This document shows positions 24,978 to 32,371 of a stretch of DNA of 48,982 nucleotides, in pieces. The stretch's first letter is position 1, and every line of letters starts with the position of its first letter. The DNA is from DATMRF01 sp035566435 (GTDB lineage: Bacteria > Verrucomicrobiota > Verrucomicrobiia > Limisphaerales > UBA8199): positions 1-48,982 of the forward strand of contig DATMRF010000145.1 of NCBI GenBank assembly GCA_035566435.1, in the 5' to 3' direction. A program made the translations under genes and the position numbers. The notes under the pieces are model-generated. The model searched no databases and had not been told where the DNA came from. It was given only the letters and a program-made list of their open reading frames with translations.

Positions 24978-25552
24978 ACAAGCTTTCAAAAGAAAAACGT
25001 AACCAACTGGTGCTGGTGCTGGTAATTTTTGTAACCCTTGTCGGCGGCTGGTACGCGGTGATCTATAAGAGCCAAACTCAGAACCTGGCGACCTTGCGCG
25101 CCAAGCGGGATGCCGCCCGGCAAAAACTTTTGCAGGTCAAACAGGCGGTCGACTCCGCCGATCAGATCGAAGCCCAATTGGCCGAAGGCCGAAAACAGTT
25201 GGATAAGATCGAGGAGGGCATGGCCGCGGGCGACTTGTATTCCTGGGCCATCAACACCATTCGCGAGTTTAAACTCGCGCATAAAGTCGAGATTCCCCAA
25301 TTCAGCCAAATCGACGGTCCGAAGGACATGACCATGCTCGCGGGTTTCCCTTACAAACAGGCGACGCTGACGATCGGCGGCTCAGCGCAGTTCCATGACT
25401 TCGGGAAATTCATTTCGGATTTTGAAAATCAGTTCCCCTACATCCGAGTCATGAACCTGAGTCTCGAGCCCGCTTCCAGCCTGGTTTCCTCCGAGAAGGA
25501 AAGACTCGCGTTCAGAATGGAAATCGCCGCGCTGGTCAAACCCGGCGCCTGA
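24974..25552 (+). CDS. pilO: PilO-like pilus assembly membrane protein
   Basis: A 192-aa bitopic inner-membrane protein: N-terminal MNKLSKEKRNQLVLVLVIF, one helix (about 11-30), a periplasmic coiled coil (ATLRAKRDAARQKLLQVKQAVDSADQIEAQLAEGRKQL) and a ferredoxin-like domain (ATLTIGGSAQFHDFGKFISDFENQFPYIRVMNLSLEP), the arrangement of PilO. The ATG at 24974 overlaps the pilN stop and has GGAGAAG just upstream; the eight codons before it in the frame are not used. It is expected to pair with PilN and contact PilP. Confidence 0.8.
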   Translation: MNKLSKEKRNQLVLVLVIFVTLVGGWYAVIYKSQTQNLATLRAKRDAARQKLLQVKQAVDSADQIEAQLAEGRKQLDKIEEGMAAGDLYSWAINTIREFKLAHKVEIPQFSQIDGPKDMTMLAGFPYKQATLTIGGSAQFHDFGKFISDFENQFPYIRVMNLSLEPASSLVSSEKERLAFRMEIAALVKPGA

Positions 25553-25569
25553 CTATCGAGTTCCAGCCT

Positions 25570-26052
25570 ATGAAAGCTCACGTTGCTCATCTCTCGAAAT
25601 TGGTGTTCGCCCTGTCCGTAGCCGCGCCTTCACTATCGCTCATTGCCGCCGGCGGGTCTACAAAGAACACGCCCGCCACCGCCAAAATCGGTGACACGAA
25701 TATCCTCGCGGCCCTGGCTCCGGTGGAGATCCCTCCATCCGTGTTCATCATTTCGGCTAACCCGAAAGAATGCCGCAATCCCTTCTTTCCTCAATCTGCT
25801 CCGGCGACGCCATTGCCCACTGTTAAGCACAGCTCCGCCGATATTGGAGCGTTCATCCTTAACGGCATCACCAGCCCACCCAAACGCACCGCGATGATCA
25901 ACGGTTATACCTTTGAGCCGGGGGAGGAACATGAAATCAAACTGCCTGGCGGCTCTAAGGCCATGGTCAAATGCGAAGAGATCCGCGACGATTCAGTGAT
26001 TATCGTCGTCGGGGGCGTCCGCCGGGAGTTGCGGCTGCGCGCCGGGATATAG
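25570..26052 (+). CDS. pilP: PilP/GspC-like periplasmic protein
   Basis: 160 aa. A signal-like N-terminus (LVFALSVAAPSLSLIAAGG) is followed by a proline-rich linker with ECRNPFFP, a wording often found where PilP/GspC-type proteins connect to their beta domain. A small beta domain follows (about 92-158; FILNGITSPPKRTAMINGYTFEPGEEHEIKLPGG in parts). The domain resembles the homology-region/PilP fold that docks onto the secretin. There is no lipobox Cys at the cleavage point, unlike classical PilP lipoproteins. It is 18 bases after pilO, in order for the last inner-membrane component before the secretin. The function is inferred from fold and position. Confidence 0.7.
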   Translation: MKAHVAHLSKLVFALSVAAPSLSLIAAGGSTKNTPATAKIGDTNILAALAPVEIPPSVFIISANPKECRNPFFPQSAPATPLPTVKHSSADIGAFILNGITSPPKRTAMINGYTFEPGEEHEIKLPGGSKAMVKCEEIRDDSVIIVVGGVRRELRLRAGI

Positions 26053-26234
26053 CCCGTCCAAGGTGACACCAGTTCCCCCGCGCCGCCTGTGCGCGTGACG
26101 ATAGTTTCTGCTTCTCGGCACTTCCCTCTCCGCCTTCCCTGCCCTTTCAGCTCCAAGCCTGACTCCCTTTTGTTGTGTCTCGTTTCTCGGCAATGGGTTT
26201 TGTGTCGGAGCTCGGTTTTGCGGCTTTCGTTGAC

Positions 26235-26289
26235 TTGTCCTAATGATGGACAACCTGATGGCGAAATAGTCAATTTCCGTGCGAAATAG
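26235..26289 (+). promoter_or_regulatory. Candidate activator-binding region upstream of the secretin gene
   Basis: A perfect inverted repeat TTGTCC-N7-GGACAA lies at 26235-26253. A direct repeat GCGAAATAG occurs at 26261-26269 and 26281-26289, spaced exactly 20 bp, two helical turns. These lie about 55-105 bp upstream of the start predicted from the sigma-54-like promoter, the usual distance for enhancer-binding protein sites. The rest of the 344-base gap (26053-26396) is pyrimidine-rich and holds no gene. Confidence 0.4.
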
Positions 26290-26315
26290 ACAGGAAAGGC
26301 CAGCAACTGAGCCGT

Positions 26316-26331
26316 TGGCACCGCGACTGCT
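26316..26331 (+). promoter_or_regulatory. Sigma-54 (RpoN) promoter candidate for the secretin gene
   Basis: TGGCAC-CGCGA-CTGCT: the -24 half is perfect, the -12 half differs only in its first base, and GG (26317-26318) and GC (26329-26330) are ten bases apart. Transcription would begin near 26342, about 55 bases before the ATG at 26397. Confidence 0.6.
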
Positions 26332-26396
26332 TAGAACTTTGGCAATAGACAGAACATCTAGTGATGACTGGTCAACGTCAGAACAACTTTAATAAA

Positions 26397-28208
26397 ATGA
26401 AACAAAAACTGTGCATTCTCGCGCTCGTTGGGCTGGTCGCCTGGAGTTTGGCCGCCTTTGCCCAAACCACCCCACCTGCTGGCGAAACCCCGGCCGCAAC
26501 CGCCAGCGTAACCGCCACAAACGATGTGGCACAGCCGACAACGGCGGCCGAAGCCGCTGCCCCGGCTACCAATGCGCCGGCAGCCGATGCTGCTGCCGCC
26601 AATGCGCCTGCTACGCCCCCCGCAGGGGATGCCGCGGCTCAACCGGCCGCCGCCGCTACTCCTGCTCCGAGTGCGACGGACGCCAACGCTGCTGCTGCGA
26701 GTGTGACGGACACTAACGCCCCGGTAGGCGGCGTGATTCCGCTCATTGTCATGGACGATGTGCCACTGACGGACGCGATTAAGAACCTCGCGCGCCAAGC
26801 CGGCCTGAACTATATCCTCGACCCGAAGGTTTCCTTCGGCCAAGTCGGTGCCGATGGCCGCCCCGCTCCTCAGCCAACGGTCTCGATTCGCTGGGAAAAT
26901 GTCACCGCTGCCCAGGCCCTTAACGCCCTGCTCGGTACCTATAACCTTCAGTTGGTCGAAGATCCTAAGAGCAAGATCGCTCGCGTCGCTGTGAAAGACC
27001 CAGCCGCTCCCGATCCGCTGGTGACCAAAATCATTCAGCTTAAGTTTTCCAGCCCCTCGAATATCGTCGGGGCCATCCAGAGCACGCTGACCGACAAGCG
27101 CAGCAAAGTAGTGCCCGATACGCGCACGAGCCAGTTGGTTGTGCTCGCGACCGATAAAGAGCTGGTTGAAGTGGATGAGTTGGTGGCCCGCCTCGATACG
27201 CAGACGAAACAGGTGCTGATCGAAGGGCGCTTGCTGGAAACTTCATATAATCCCAGCACGGCTAAGGGCGTGGATTGGAGCGGCACTTTGGCCAATCAAC
27301 ACGTCTCGATTGGCAATAACGCCCTTCCAGGCACCGCGCCGACCCCGGCCACCACGATTGCTACAGCCAATGGTCCTGTCACAACTCCGGCCAGCCCTGG
27401 CACGATCGGTGGTATCCTTTCGGCGCCAGGAATCCTCGGCAGTCTGAGCAAAGGCTCATTCTTTCAACCTGCTATGGCGTTTTTGAACGCCGACGGCGTC
27501 AGCGCGGTGATTTCGTTCCTGAACCAATACTCTGAAACGAAGGTCATCTCCACTCCGCGCACTGTAACTCTGGATAATGAACCCGCTGTCATCGAAGTGG
27601 GAACCATGTTTCCCATCGTGAACACCACGGCAGGCACAGCCAACACGACAGGCGGTTCTCAAATCACCTACTCGAACCTGACGGTCAGGCTGGATGTGAC
27701 TCCGCGTATCTCAGCCAATGACTTCGTCCATCTGAGCGTTAAGCCGAGTGTCCTGCGGCTTGGCCCCCTAGTTAAATCCACGGTCGGCGGCGTCAACAAC
27801 GCTGTGAACTCCTTCCTCAAGCGTCAAATGGAGACCTCGGTTATGATTCCTAGCGGCGACACCCTGGTGATGGGCGGGCTGATCTCGGATGAAACCGATC
27901 AAGCCAACGTGAAGGTCCCGCTCCTGGGTGATATTCCCGGCTTGGGCCTTCTCTTTCGCTATGACACGAAAAACCGCAGCAAGAGCAACTTGATCGTCTT
28001 CCTCACCCCGACCATTGTGAAGGATGAGGACTTCCAGCCGACCAAGACCGATTATCTTAAGACTCCCGTCCCCACGAGCGACTATCTCGAAGGCGACTGG
28101 TCTTCGTGGAACAGCGGCAAGCCTCGTGACTGGAGCAAACCCGATCCCAGCCCGAAGGATTCGGATATCTCGGCGAAGTTCTCCAGCATTGACACGTCGA
28201 GCAATTAA
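26397..28208 (+). CDS. pilQ: Secretin, PilQ/GspD family
   Basis: A 603-aa outer-membrane secretin. I chose the ATG at 26397 because the signal peptide (MKQKLCILALVGLVAWSLAAFA) starts there; an in-frame ATG at 26361 is possible. A long Ala/Pro/Thr linker (about 22-112) precedes an STN/N0-like domain (VMDDVPLTDAIKNLARQAGLNYI) and an N1/NolW domain (VTKIIQLKFSSPSNIVGAI, then LVARLDTQTKQVLIEGRLLE). The secretin core follows (VISFLNQYSETKVISTPRTV; LDVTPRISANDFVHLSV; SGDTLVMGGLISDET; VPLLGDIPGLGLLFR; NLIVFLTPTIV). It would form the multimeric pore through which the pilus or pseudopilus passes. It is separately promoted from pilMNOP and closed by a strong terminator. No PilQ-type AMIN domains are present, so GspD is an equally valid name. 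Confidence 0.88.
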   Translation: MKQKLCILALVGLVAWSLAAFAQTTPPAGETPAATASVTATNDVAQPTTAAEAAAPATNAPAADAAAANAPATPPAGDAAAQPAAAATPAPSATDANAAAASVTDTNAPVGGVIPLIVMDDVPLTDAIKNLARQAGLNYILDPKVSFGQVGADGRPAPQPTVSIRWENVTAAQALNALLGTYNLQLVEDPKSKIARVAVKDPAAPDPLVTKIIQLKFSSPSNIVGAIQSTLTDKRSKVVPDTRTSQLVVLATDKELVEVDELVARLDTQTKQVLIEGRLLETSYNPSTAKGVDWSGTLANQHVSIGNNALPGTAPTPATTIATANGPVTTPASPGTIGGILSAPGILGSLSKGSFFQPAMAFLNADGVSAVISFLNQYSETKVISTPRTVTLDNEPAVIEVGTMFPIVNTTAGTANTTGGSQITYSNLTVRLDVTPRISANDFVHLSVKPSVLRLGPLVKSTVGGVNNAVNSFLKRQMETSVMIPSGDTLVMGGLISDETDQANVKVPLLGDIPGLGLLFRYDTKNRSKSNLIVFLTPTIVKDEDFQPTKTDYLKTPVPTSDYLEGDWSSWNSGKPRDWSKPDPSPKDSDISAKFSSIDTSSN

Positions 28209-28230
28209 GCTTCCCTAGCTAGCCTCTCAC

Positions 28231-28265
28231 ACCACCGGCTTCGTCGCTGAAGCCGGTGGTTTTTT
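28231..28265 (+). terminator. Strong rho-independent terminator after the secretin gene
   Basis: Twelve-base perfect arms ACCACCGGCTTC (28231-28242) and GAAGCCGGTGGT (28249-28260) enclose six bases and run into five T. It begins 22 bases after the secretin stop. The opposite-strand DUF971 gene converges on it, so it may serve both directions. Confidence 0.92.
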
Positions 28266-28289
28266 GCTTGGAACTCTCTCCCGCGTGGA

Positions 28290-28598
28290 TCAAGCCGCGG
28301 CGACCTTGCGCAGATAGTCGAAGGAGTAAATGCCCGTCGCGTGACCATCAGCCCAGACCGGCTGAACCGCGTAAGTGCCGACGAGCGCCAGCCCGCGCAA
28401 TTGGAACGCCGGGGGTGCGAGCGGTTGCACGGGGCCTTTGGAGAGACTGCCCATGATGTCCGATTCGCCTTTGCAGCCGGCGCAGGGGCAGGCTCGCCGC
28501 AGTTTTTCCAACGGGATATAGCTTTCGCTGCCATCATCCCATTTAATCGCCAGTTCCTCGCCGATTCTCTGGACATCCGACGGTTGCATGCGTTTCAC
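28290..28598 (-). CDS. DUF971 family protein (GBBH-like N-terminal domain)
   Basis: A 102-aa small protein of the DUF971 group, the domain found at the N-terminus of gamma-butyrobetaine hydroxylase. Family signatures seen are LAIKWDDGSESYIPLEKLRRACPCAGC near the start and VGTYAVQPVWADGHATGIYSFDYLR at the end. The CPCAGC cysteines could bind metal or an Fe-S cluster. DUF971 proteins often occur near iron-sulfur and ATPase genes, but the molecular function is not settled. The ATG overlaps the stop of the class V aminotransferase gene (ATGA), so the pair is cotranslated. It is the last gene of the minus-strand run. Confidence 0.85.
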   Translation of the reverse strand: MKRMQPSDVQRIGEELAIKWDDGSESYIPLEKLRRACPCAGCKGESDIMGSLSKGPVQPLAPPAFQLRGLALVGTYAVQPVWADGHATGIYSFDYLRKVAAA

Positions 28599-29746
28599 AG
28601 AAGCTCGAGCACTCGCTGCAGCTCTGAGTCCGTGTTGTAAAAGTGGGGCGAGAGGCGGATGTATTTCTGCCCGGTGCGGTCCGCTCGCAGCGAAGTGATG
28701 ATATTGGCTTCAAGCAGTTTTTGATGGAGTGCGGTCAGGTCTTTGCCCGGCTGATGGAACGTGGTGATGCCGCTGGCGTTCTCCATTGGGGCCCCCGCGT
28801 GAAGCACCTCGTAGCCTTTGGCTTGAAGCGCCGGCACCAGCCACGCCCTTTTTCGCAACAGCTCGCGCGCAACGCTATCCACTCCGACCTCCAGAAGCAG
28901 TTCCATCGCTGTCACCAGCCCGACCAGCCCGAGTAAATTGTGGGTGCCCGCCTCATACCGAGCGGCGCCGTGACGCAGCACGATTTGCTCCTGCGCAACG
29001 AAATCCGGGCAGCGGACGTTATGCCAGCCATAGATCGGCGGATGGAGCCGGTCCTGGATTGACTTTCGGACGTACATCACCCCTGCCCCACACGGGCCGA
29101 GCAACCACTTATGGGCGTCTGCCGCCAGCAGGTCCACAGACTCCATCGACATTGGAAAAGCGCCGACGGTCTGAATCGCATCCAGGCAAAAGAGTATATT
29201 CCGCTGGCGCAAAGAGGCACCGATCGCCTGCGCGTCCAGGCGATAACCGCTGACGAAATGACAGGAAGCCAGGGCGACCAGCCGGGTGTTTTCATCCACC
29301 TGGCCCAAGACGTCCTTCGGCCTGATAAATCCCAGGCCCCGTGTGTTCAACAAGCGCACCTCCACCCCCTGCTCTGCCAGCGCCAACCACGGGTAAACGT
29401 TCGACGGGTAATCATCAAAATAGATGAGCACGTTGTCGCCTCGCCGAAACTTCAGGCCGCTGGCAATGAAGCTCAGCGCAAGCGACGTAGGACCGACGAA
29501 GGCGATCTCCTCCGGCTGGCAGTTTAACAATTGTGCCGCCAGCTTCCGCCCGTCGCTGAGGATCGCCGGATAGACAACCTTCTCCTGGTCCCCGGTCGCG
29601 GAGTCGCGCGCATAAGTGGAAATGGCCTCGGCGACTCGGCGGGGAAGCGGACAATCCCCCGCATGAGCAAGAAAGATCTTGTCGCGGGTCACTGGGAATT
29701 CGTGCCGGCGCAGGTTCTCGTTGGCAAGCAATTCAGCTAAAGTCAT
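28595..29746 (-). CDS. Class V aminotransferase / cysteine desulfurase-like
   Basis: A 383-aa fold-type I PLP enzyme. Lys213 in DAHKWLLGPCGAGVMYV is the Schiff-base lysine. Other supports are IAFVGPTSLALSFI, HFVSGYRLD, FCLDAIQTVGAFP and the C-terminal RLSPHFYNTDSEL. It resembles the isopenicillin-N epimerase / SufS-like branch. A clear desulfurase active-site Cys in the usual RxGHHC-type C-terminal loop was not found, so sulfur transfer is not proven. Overlap with the DUF971 gene, whose product has a CPCAGC motif, is suggestive of Fe-S or sulfur chemistry but no more. The gene starts with ATG at 29746, 60 bases after the end of the GspF-like gene. Confidence 0.82.
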   Translation of the reverse strand: MTLAELLANENLRRHEFPVTRDKIFLAHAGDCPLPRRVAEAISTYARDSATGDQEKVVYPAILSDGRKLAAQLLNCQPEEIAFVGPTSLALSFIASGLKFRRGDNVLIYFDDYPSNVYPWLALAEQGVEVRLLNTRGLGFIRPKDVLGQVDENTRLVALASCHFVSGYRLDAQAIGASLRQRNILFCLDAIQTVGAFPMSMESVDLLAADAHKWLLGPCGAGVMYVRKSIQDRLHPPIYGWHNVRCPDFVAQEQIVLRHGAARYEAGTHNLLGLVGLVTAMELLLEVGVDSVARELLRKRAWLVPALQAKGYEVLHAGAPMENASGITTFHQPGKDLTALHQKLLEANIITSLRADRTGQKYIRLSPHFYNTDSELQRVLELL

Positions 29747-29806
29747 CTTCGATTTGGGATTTACTGTTTAGGCGAGCATGACAGAAGTGGGTGTGAGATA
29801 TTGAGG

Positions 29807-30808
29807 CTAGAAACCGCCGGCGGCCCCGACATCCCTGAAATACCCCGCATAGAACTGCACGATTTGGTAGGCGATCAGCAGCATCACCACCAAATAAACG
29901 GCGCGCGGAACCCACTGCGTTACCAGGTGCAACTTGCGCGACCCTTCCTCCTGGTAGTACTGGTGGAGCCGATGCAGCGTGTCGTCGAGCTGGCCGCTGA
30001 TCTCACCGGTGGTGTATTGGTGTGCGAACATTTCGGGAAACTTTCCTGAGGCGGTGACGACCTCGGCCGGGGTCTGCCCGGCGTCAACCAACGGCCGCCA
30101 CGCCAGCACAATTCGCCGCAACGCCGGCGAGCCGCTAGCCGTAGCCGCGAGTTCCCAGGCCTCGAGAATCGTCACCCCCGCTCGGAGCAACGCTTCGAGC
30201 GCGGCCGACAGGCGGCTCAGCGCCAGATAGCGCCGGGCAGTGCCCAACACGGGCATAGGGCGCAGCAGGCCTTCCAAACGGCCGCGCCATCTTTCACCAT
30301 GCCGGCTTTGGGCGGCATAAATGATCAAGAGCACGAGGGCGTAGATAGGCAGTAGGATACCCAGCATTTGCGCTAAAGGACCAATCCAGCCCGTTGTGCG
30401 GATGAGTTTAAGGAACGTGAAGATGAGGACGCCAAAATGGAACAGGAATACCGGGTAGATGAGGTCCGCTATCATCTGCCGAGCGATGCGGGCCCGATCG
30501 GTGTAGTAATCGGCCAGCAACTTGAGGCAGGCATCCAGGCGGCCGCTATGTTCGCCGGCGTGCAGCAGCGCGATGTCGAAAGCCGGCACCCAGGAACCGA
30601 GGCGCTGAAGGGATTCGGCAAAAGTGTACCCGTCAGTGAGCATCTCCAGCAATTGGCCCACAGGGCGGCGGTAAGAACGATTTGGCGGGTTCCGGTGGAG
30701 CTGCTGCAGCGCGGCAGGCAGGCCGATACCAGCCCCGGTGAGTTGGCCGAGTTGGTGATAGAACTCGGCCCGCTGCGTCAGTTGTCCCGGCGTTATGATG
30801 AACGGCAT
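29807..30808 (-). CDS. Type II secretion / type IV pilus platform protein (GspF/PilC)
   Basis: A 333-aa polytopic inner-membrane protein with two T2SSF domains. The first contains QLGQLTGAGIGLPAALQQL and LLHAGEHSGRLDACLKLLADYY. The second contains YLALSRLSAALEALLRAGVTILEAWELAA and MFAHQYTTGEISGQLDDTLHRLHQYYQEE. Membrane helices are near residues 110-165 and at the C-terminus (AVYLVVMLLIAYQIVQF). It anchors the assembly ATPase. It is about 60-70 residues shorter than typical PilC/GspF, mainly at the N-terminus. It lies on the opposite strand 1.6 kb from the secretin and is separated from the pilM cluster, between trxA and an aminotransferase gene. No GspE/PilB ATPase gene is in the window. Confidence 0.85.
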   Translation of the reverse strand: MPFIITPGQLTQRAEFYHQLGQLTGAGIGLPAALQQLHRNPPNRSYRRPVGQLLEMLTDGYTFAESLQRLGSWVPAFDIALLHAGEHSGRLDACLKLLADYYTDRARIARQMIADLIYPVFLFHFGVLIFTFLKLIRTTGWIGPLAQMLGILLPIYALVLLIIYAAQSRHGERWRGRLEGLLRPMPVLGTARRYLALSRLSAALEALLRAGVTILEAWELAATASGSPALRRIVLAWRPLVDAGQTPAEVVTASGKFPEMFAHQYTTGEISGQLDDTLHRLHQYYQEEGSRKLHLVTQWVPRAVYLVVMLLIAYQIVQFYAGYFRDVGAAGGF

Positions 30809-30838
30809 GGTGCAAAGCGCCAGTCCCGACGCTTGTTT

Positions 30839-30859
30839 TTCGCCGCGTTCAGCGGCGAA
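30839..30859 (-). repeat. Stem-loop between trxA and the GspF-like gene
   Basis: Perfect eight-base arms TTCGCCGC and GCGGCGAA enclose five bases. On the minus strand it is followed by five A and not T, so it is not a standard intrinsic terminator in that direction. It could stabilise the trxA message end. Confidence 0.5.
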
Positions 30860-30879
30860 CGTGGCCGTTTACCCGCCGT

Positions 30880-31212
30880 TCAAGCGGCCACGCGGTCAAA
30901 GCTCGTTTTGAGATCGCGTTTGCTGCGCAGGCCCACGATTTGGTCGGCGACCTGCCCTTGCTGGAACAACAGCAAGGTGGGGATGGAGCGAATGCCGAAC
31001 TGCGCGGCTAGGTTTTGATGGTCGTCAATGTTGACTTTCCCGATGCGGACGCGGCCATCGTACTCCTGGGCGAGCTCGTCCAGGATCGGAGCCAGCATTT
31101 TACAGGGTCCGCACCATTCGGCCCAGAAGTCCACCAAAACCGGTTGGGGCGACTCGAGTACTTCTTTGGAGAAGTTCTCTTGGGTCAAAACCACGATATT
31201 GGGAGCTGCCAT
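30880..31212 (-). CDS. trxA: Thioredoxin
   Basis: A 110-aa classical thioredoxin: VLVDFWAEWCGPCKMLAPILDELA with the redox pair Cys34/Cys37, cis-proline region IRSIPTLLLFQQG, and DHQNLAAQFGI. No signal peptide, so it is cytoplasmic; it reduces protein disulfides with electrons from thioredoxin reductase. Family length is normal. It stands 72 bases after the Pro/Ala-rich protein gene and 72 before the GspF-like gene, all minus strand, and may share their transcript. Confidence 0.95.
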   Translation of the reverse strand: MAAPNIVVLTQENFSKEVLESPQPVLVDFWAEWCGPCKMLAPILDELAQEYDGRVRIGKVNIDDHQNLAAQFGIRSIPTLLLFQQGQVADQIVGLRSKRDLKTSFDRVAA

Positions 31213-31283
31213 AAAAAAGATTGAGTGGCTAGTAAAACCAATCGGAATTCGCTACTTCAGCCCGGGACGCGCGGAGGAGCCGT

Positions 31284-31715
31284 TCAGTTGGGCAGGCCGT
31301 AAATCATGTAGATGGTTGTGCCGACAGCGGCAAGGCCGATGATGGCTGCCGCCAGGGCCAAGCCCTTGTCCAGGCCGCTAACAGTGGGCGCGAGCGCCAT
31401 CGGGGCGGGGCGGGTCGCAGGCGGAGCCGTAGGCGCCTGGCGTCCGGCAGCTGCCGGTGCGGCCGTGCCCATCCGGGGAGCAGAGGCAGCCGCAGGAGCG
31501 GCATGCGCGCCGGTCGCGGCGGTGAGAGCAGGCGCCGGTGCGGCCGCAGGAGCGGCCGGCCCTCCGGGCGGCAGGGTCGGCAACTTGATCGTCGGGGCCG
31601 CCGAGGGCTTGGGCGGCAAATTGATGCGGACCGTTTCCTTCTTGGGTTGGACTTTTCCGGTTTCCTTTTTCGGCGGAACAGCGCCGGTCGGAATGTTGGG
31701 AATGTTCTCAGCCAT
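31284..31715 (-). CDS. Pro/Ala-rich protein with C-terminal membrane anchor
   Basis: 143 aa. The N-terminus carries a lysine-rich motif used twice (PPKKETGKVQPKKETVRINL then PPKPSAAPTIKLP). Residues about 45-110 are nearly all Ala and Pro with Thr, i.e. disordered. The C-terminus is one hydrophobic helix (LALAAAIIGLAAVGTTIYMIY). A single helix at the end with no signal peptide suggests a tail-anchored membrane protein displaying a flexible cytoplasmic arm. I cannot name the family. The repeated KKET motif may be a binding peptide. The flanking genes (RRM protein, trxA) give no functional clue. Confidence 0.65.
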   Translation of the reverse strand: MAENIPNIPTGAVPPKKETGKVQPKKETVRINLPPKPSAAPTIKLPTLPPGGPAAPAAAPAPALTAATGAHAAPAAASAPRMGTAAPAAAGRQAPTAPPATRPAPMALAPTVSGLDKGLALAAAIIGLAAVGTTIYMIYGLPN

Positions 31716-31735
31716 AAATTAAATGTTAATTCAAG

Positions 31736-32143
31736 CTAAAGAGGTTCGGCGCGAGTGTCAAACTCATAAATCCACAAAACCCGGGGCGGCAGGGGCTCCC
31801 CGCCGCCCTCGCACACAAGCCGCAAAAAAAAGTAGCCGCGTTCTGAGCGAACCTCGCGGGCACGGTCGCCGCTCCAACGCTGGGTCCGCTCTTCCCGCGG
31901 ACGCGCCACGTTCACCGTTAATGCGCGCCCCTGGAATTCTTTGCCGTGAAACTGCTCAACGGCCTTGCTGGCTTCCTCGCCGGTGGCAAATTCCACGAAG
32001 GCAAACCCTCGCGATTTCCCCGTCATCTTGTCCAACATGAGGTTGACTGAAGTAACTGCTCCGGCCTGCGAAAAATAGTCCTGCAAATCATTTTCCATGG
32101 TCTGGTAGGACAAGTTGCCAACGAATAGCCTGTTTTGGTTCAT
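31736..32143 (-). CDS. RRM-type RNA-binding protein
   Basis: 135 aa with one RNA recognition motif at residues 3-80: RNP2 as RLFVGNLSYQ and RNP1 as KSRGFAFVEFA, with TVNVARPREE at the domain end. Such cyanobacterial/verrucomicrobial RRM proteins bind RNA and are often cold-induced. The ATG at 32143 gives MNQNRLFVGNL; a TTG six codons upstream is less likely. The C-terminal tail is odd: instead of the Gly/Arg-rich tail usual for this group it reads RGYFFLRLVCEGGGEP..., directly after an eight-base T run (31824-31831, plus-strand A). A frameshift there, real or a sequencing error, would change the last 33 residues. The following 228 bases upstream (32144-32371) hold no gene. Confidence 0.85.
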   Translation of the reverse strand: MNQNRLFVGNLSYQTMENDLQDYFSQAGAVTSVNLMLDKMTGKSRGFAFVEFATGEEASKAVEQFHGKEFQGRALTVNVARPREERTQRWSGDRAREVRSERGYFFLRLVCEGGGEPLPPRVLWIYEFDTRAEPL

Positions 32144-32371
32144 AAGGTTTTGTCTGCTCAAGAAAACCAGGTGGGGAGGACTGCACTGGCAGGATCACTG
32201 AATGTCTGTCTGATTAGGTTCACGGGCAATCTGTCTTCTGACACCGGCACGGTCGTTCTTTGAACGGACGACGCTCTTGTAACAAACCCGGTCCGGAAGG
32301 TCAAGAGTGGATTCGGGGGCGAATCTAATCTCTAATAATCCATTACTGCATCCGTCCGGCTCCGCTCCCTC

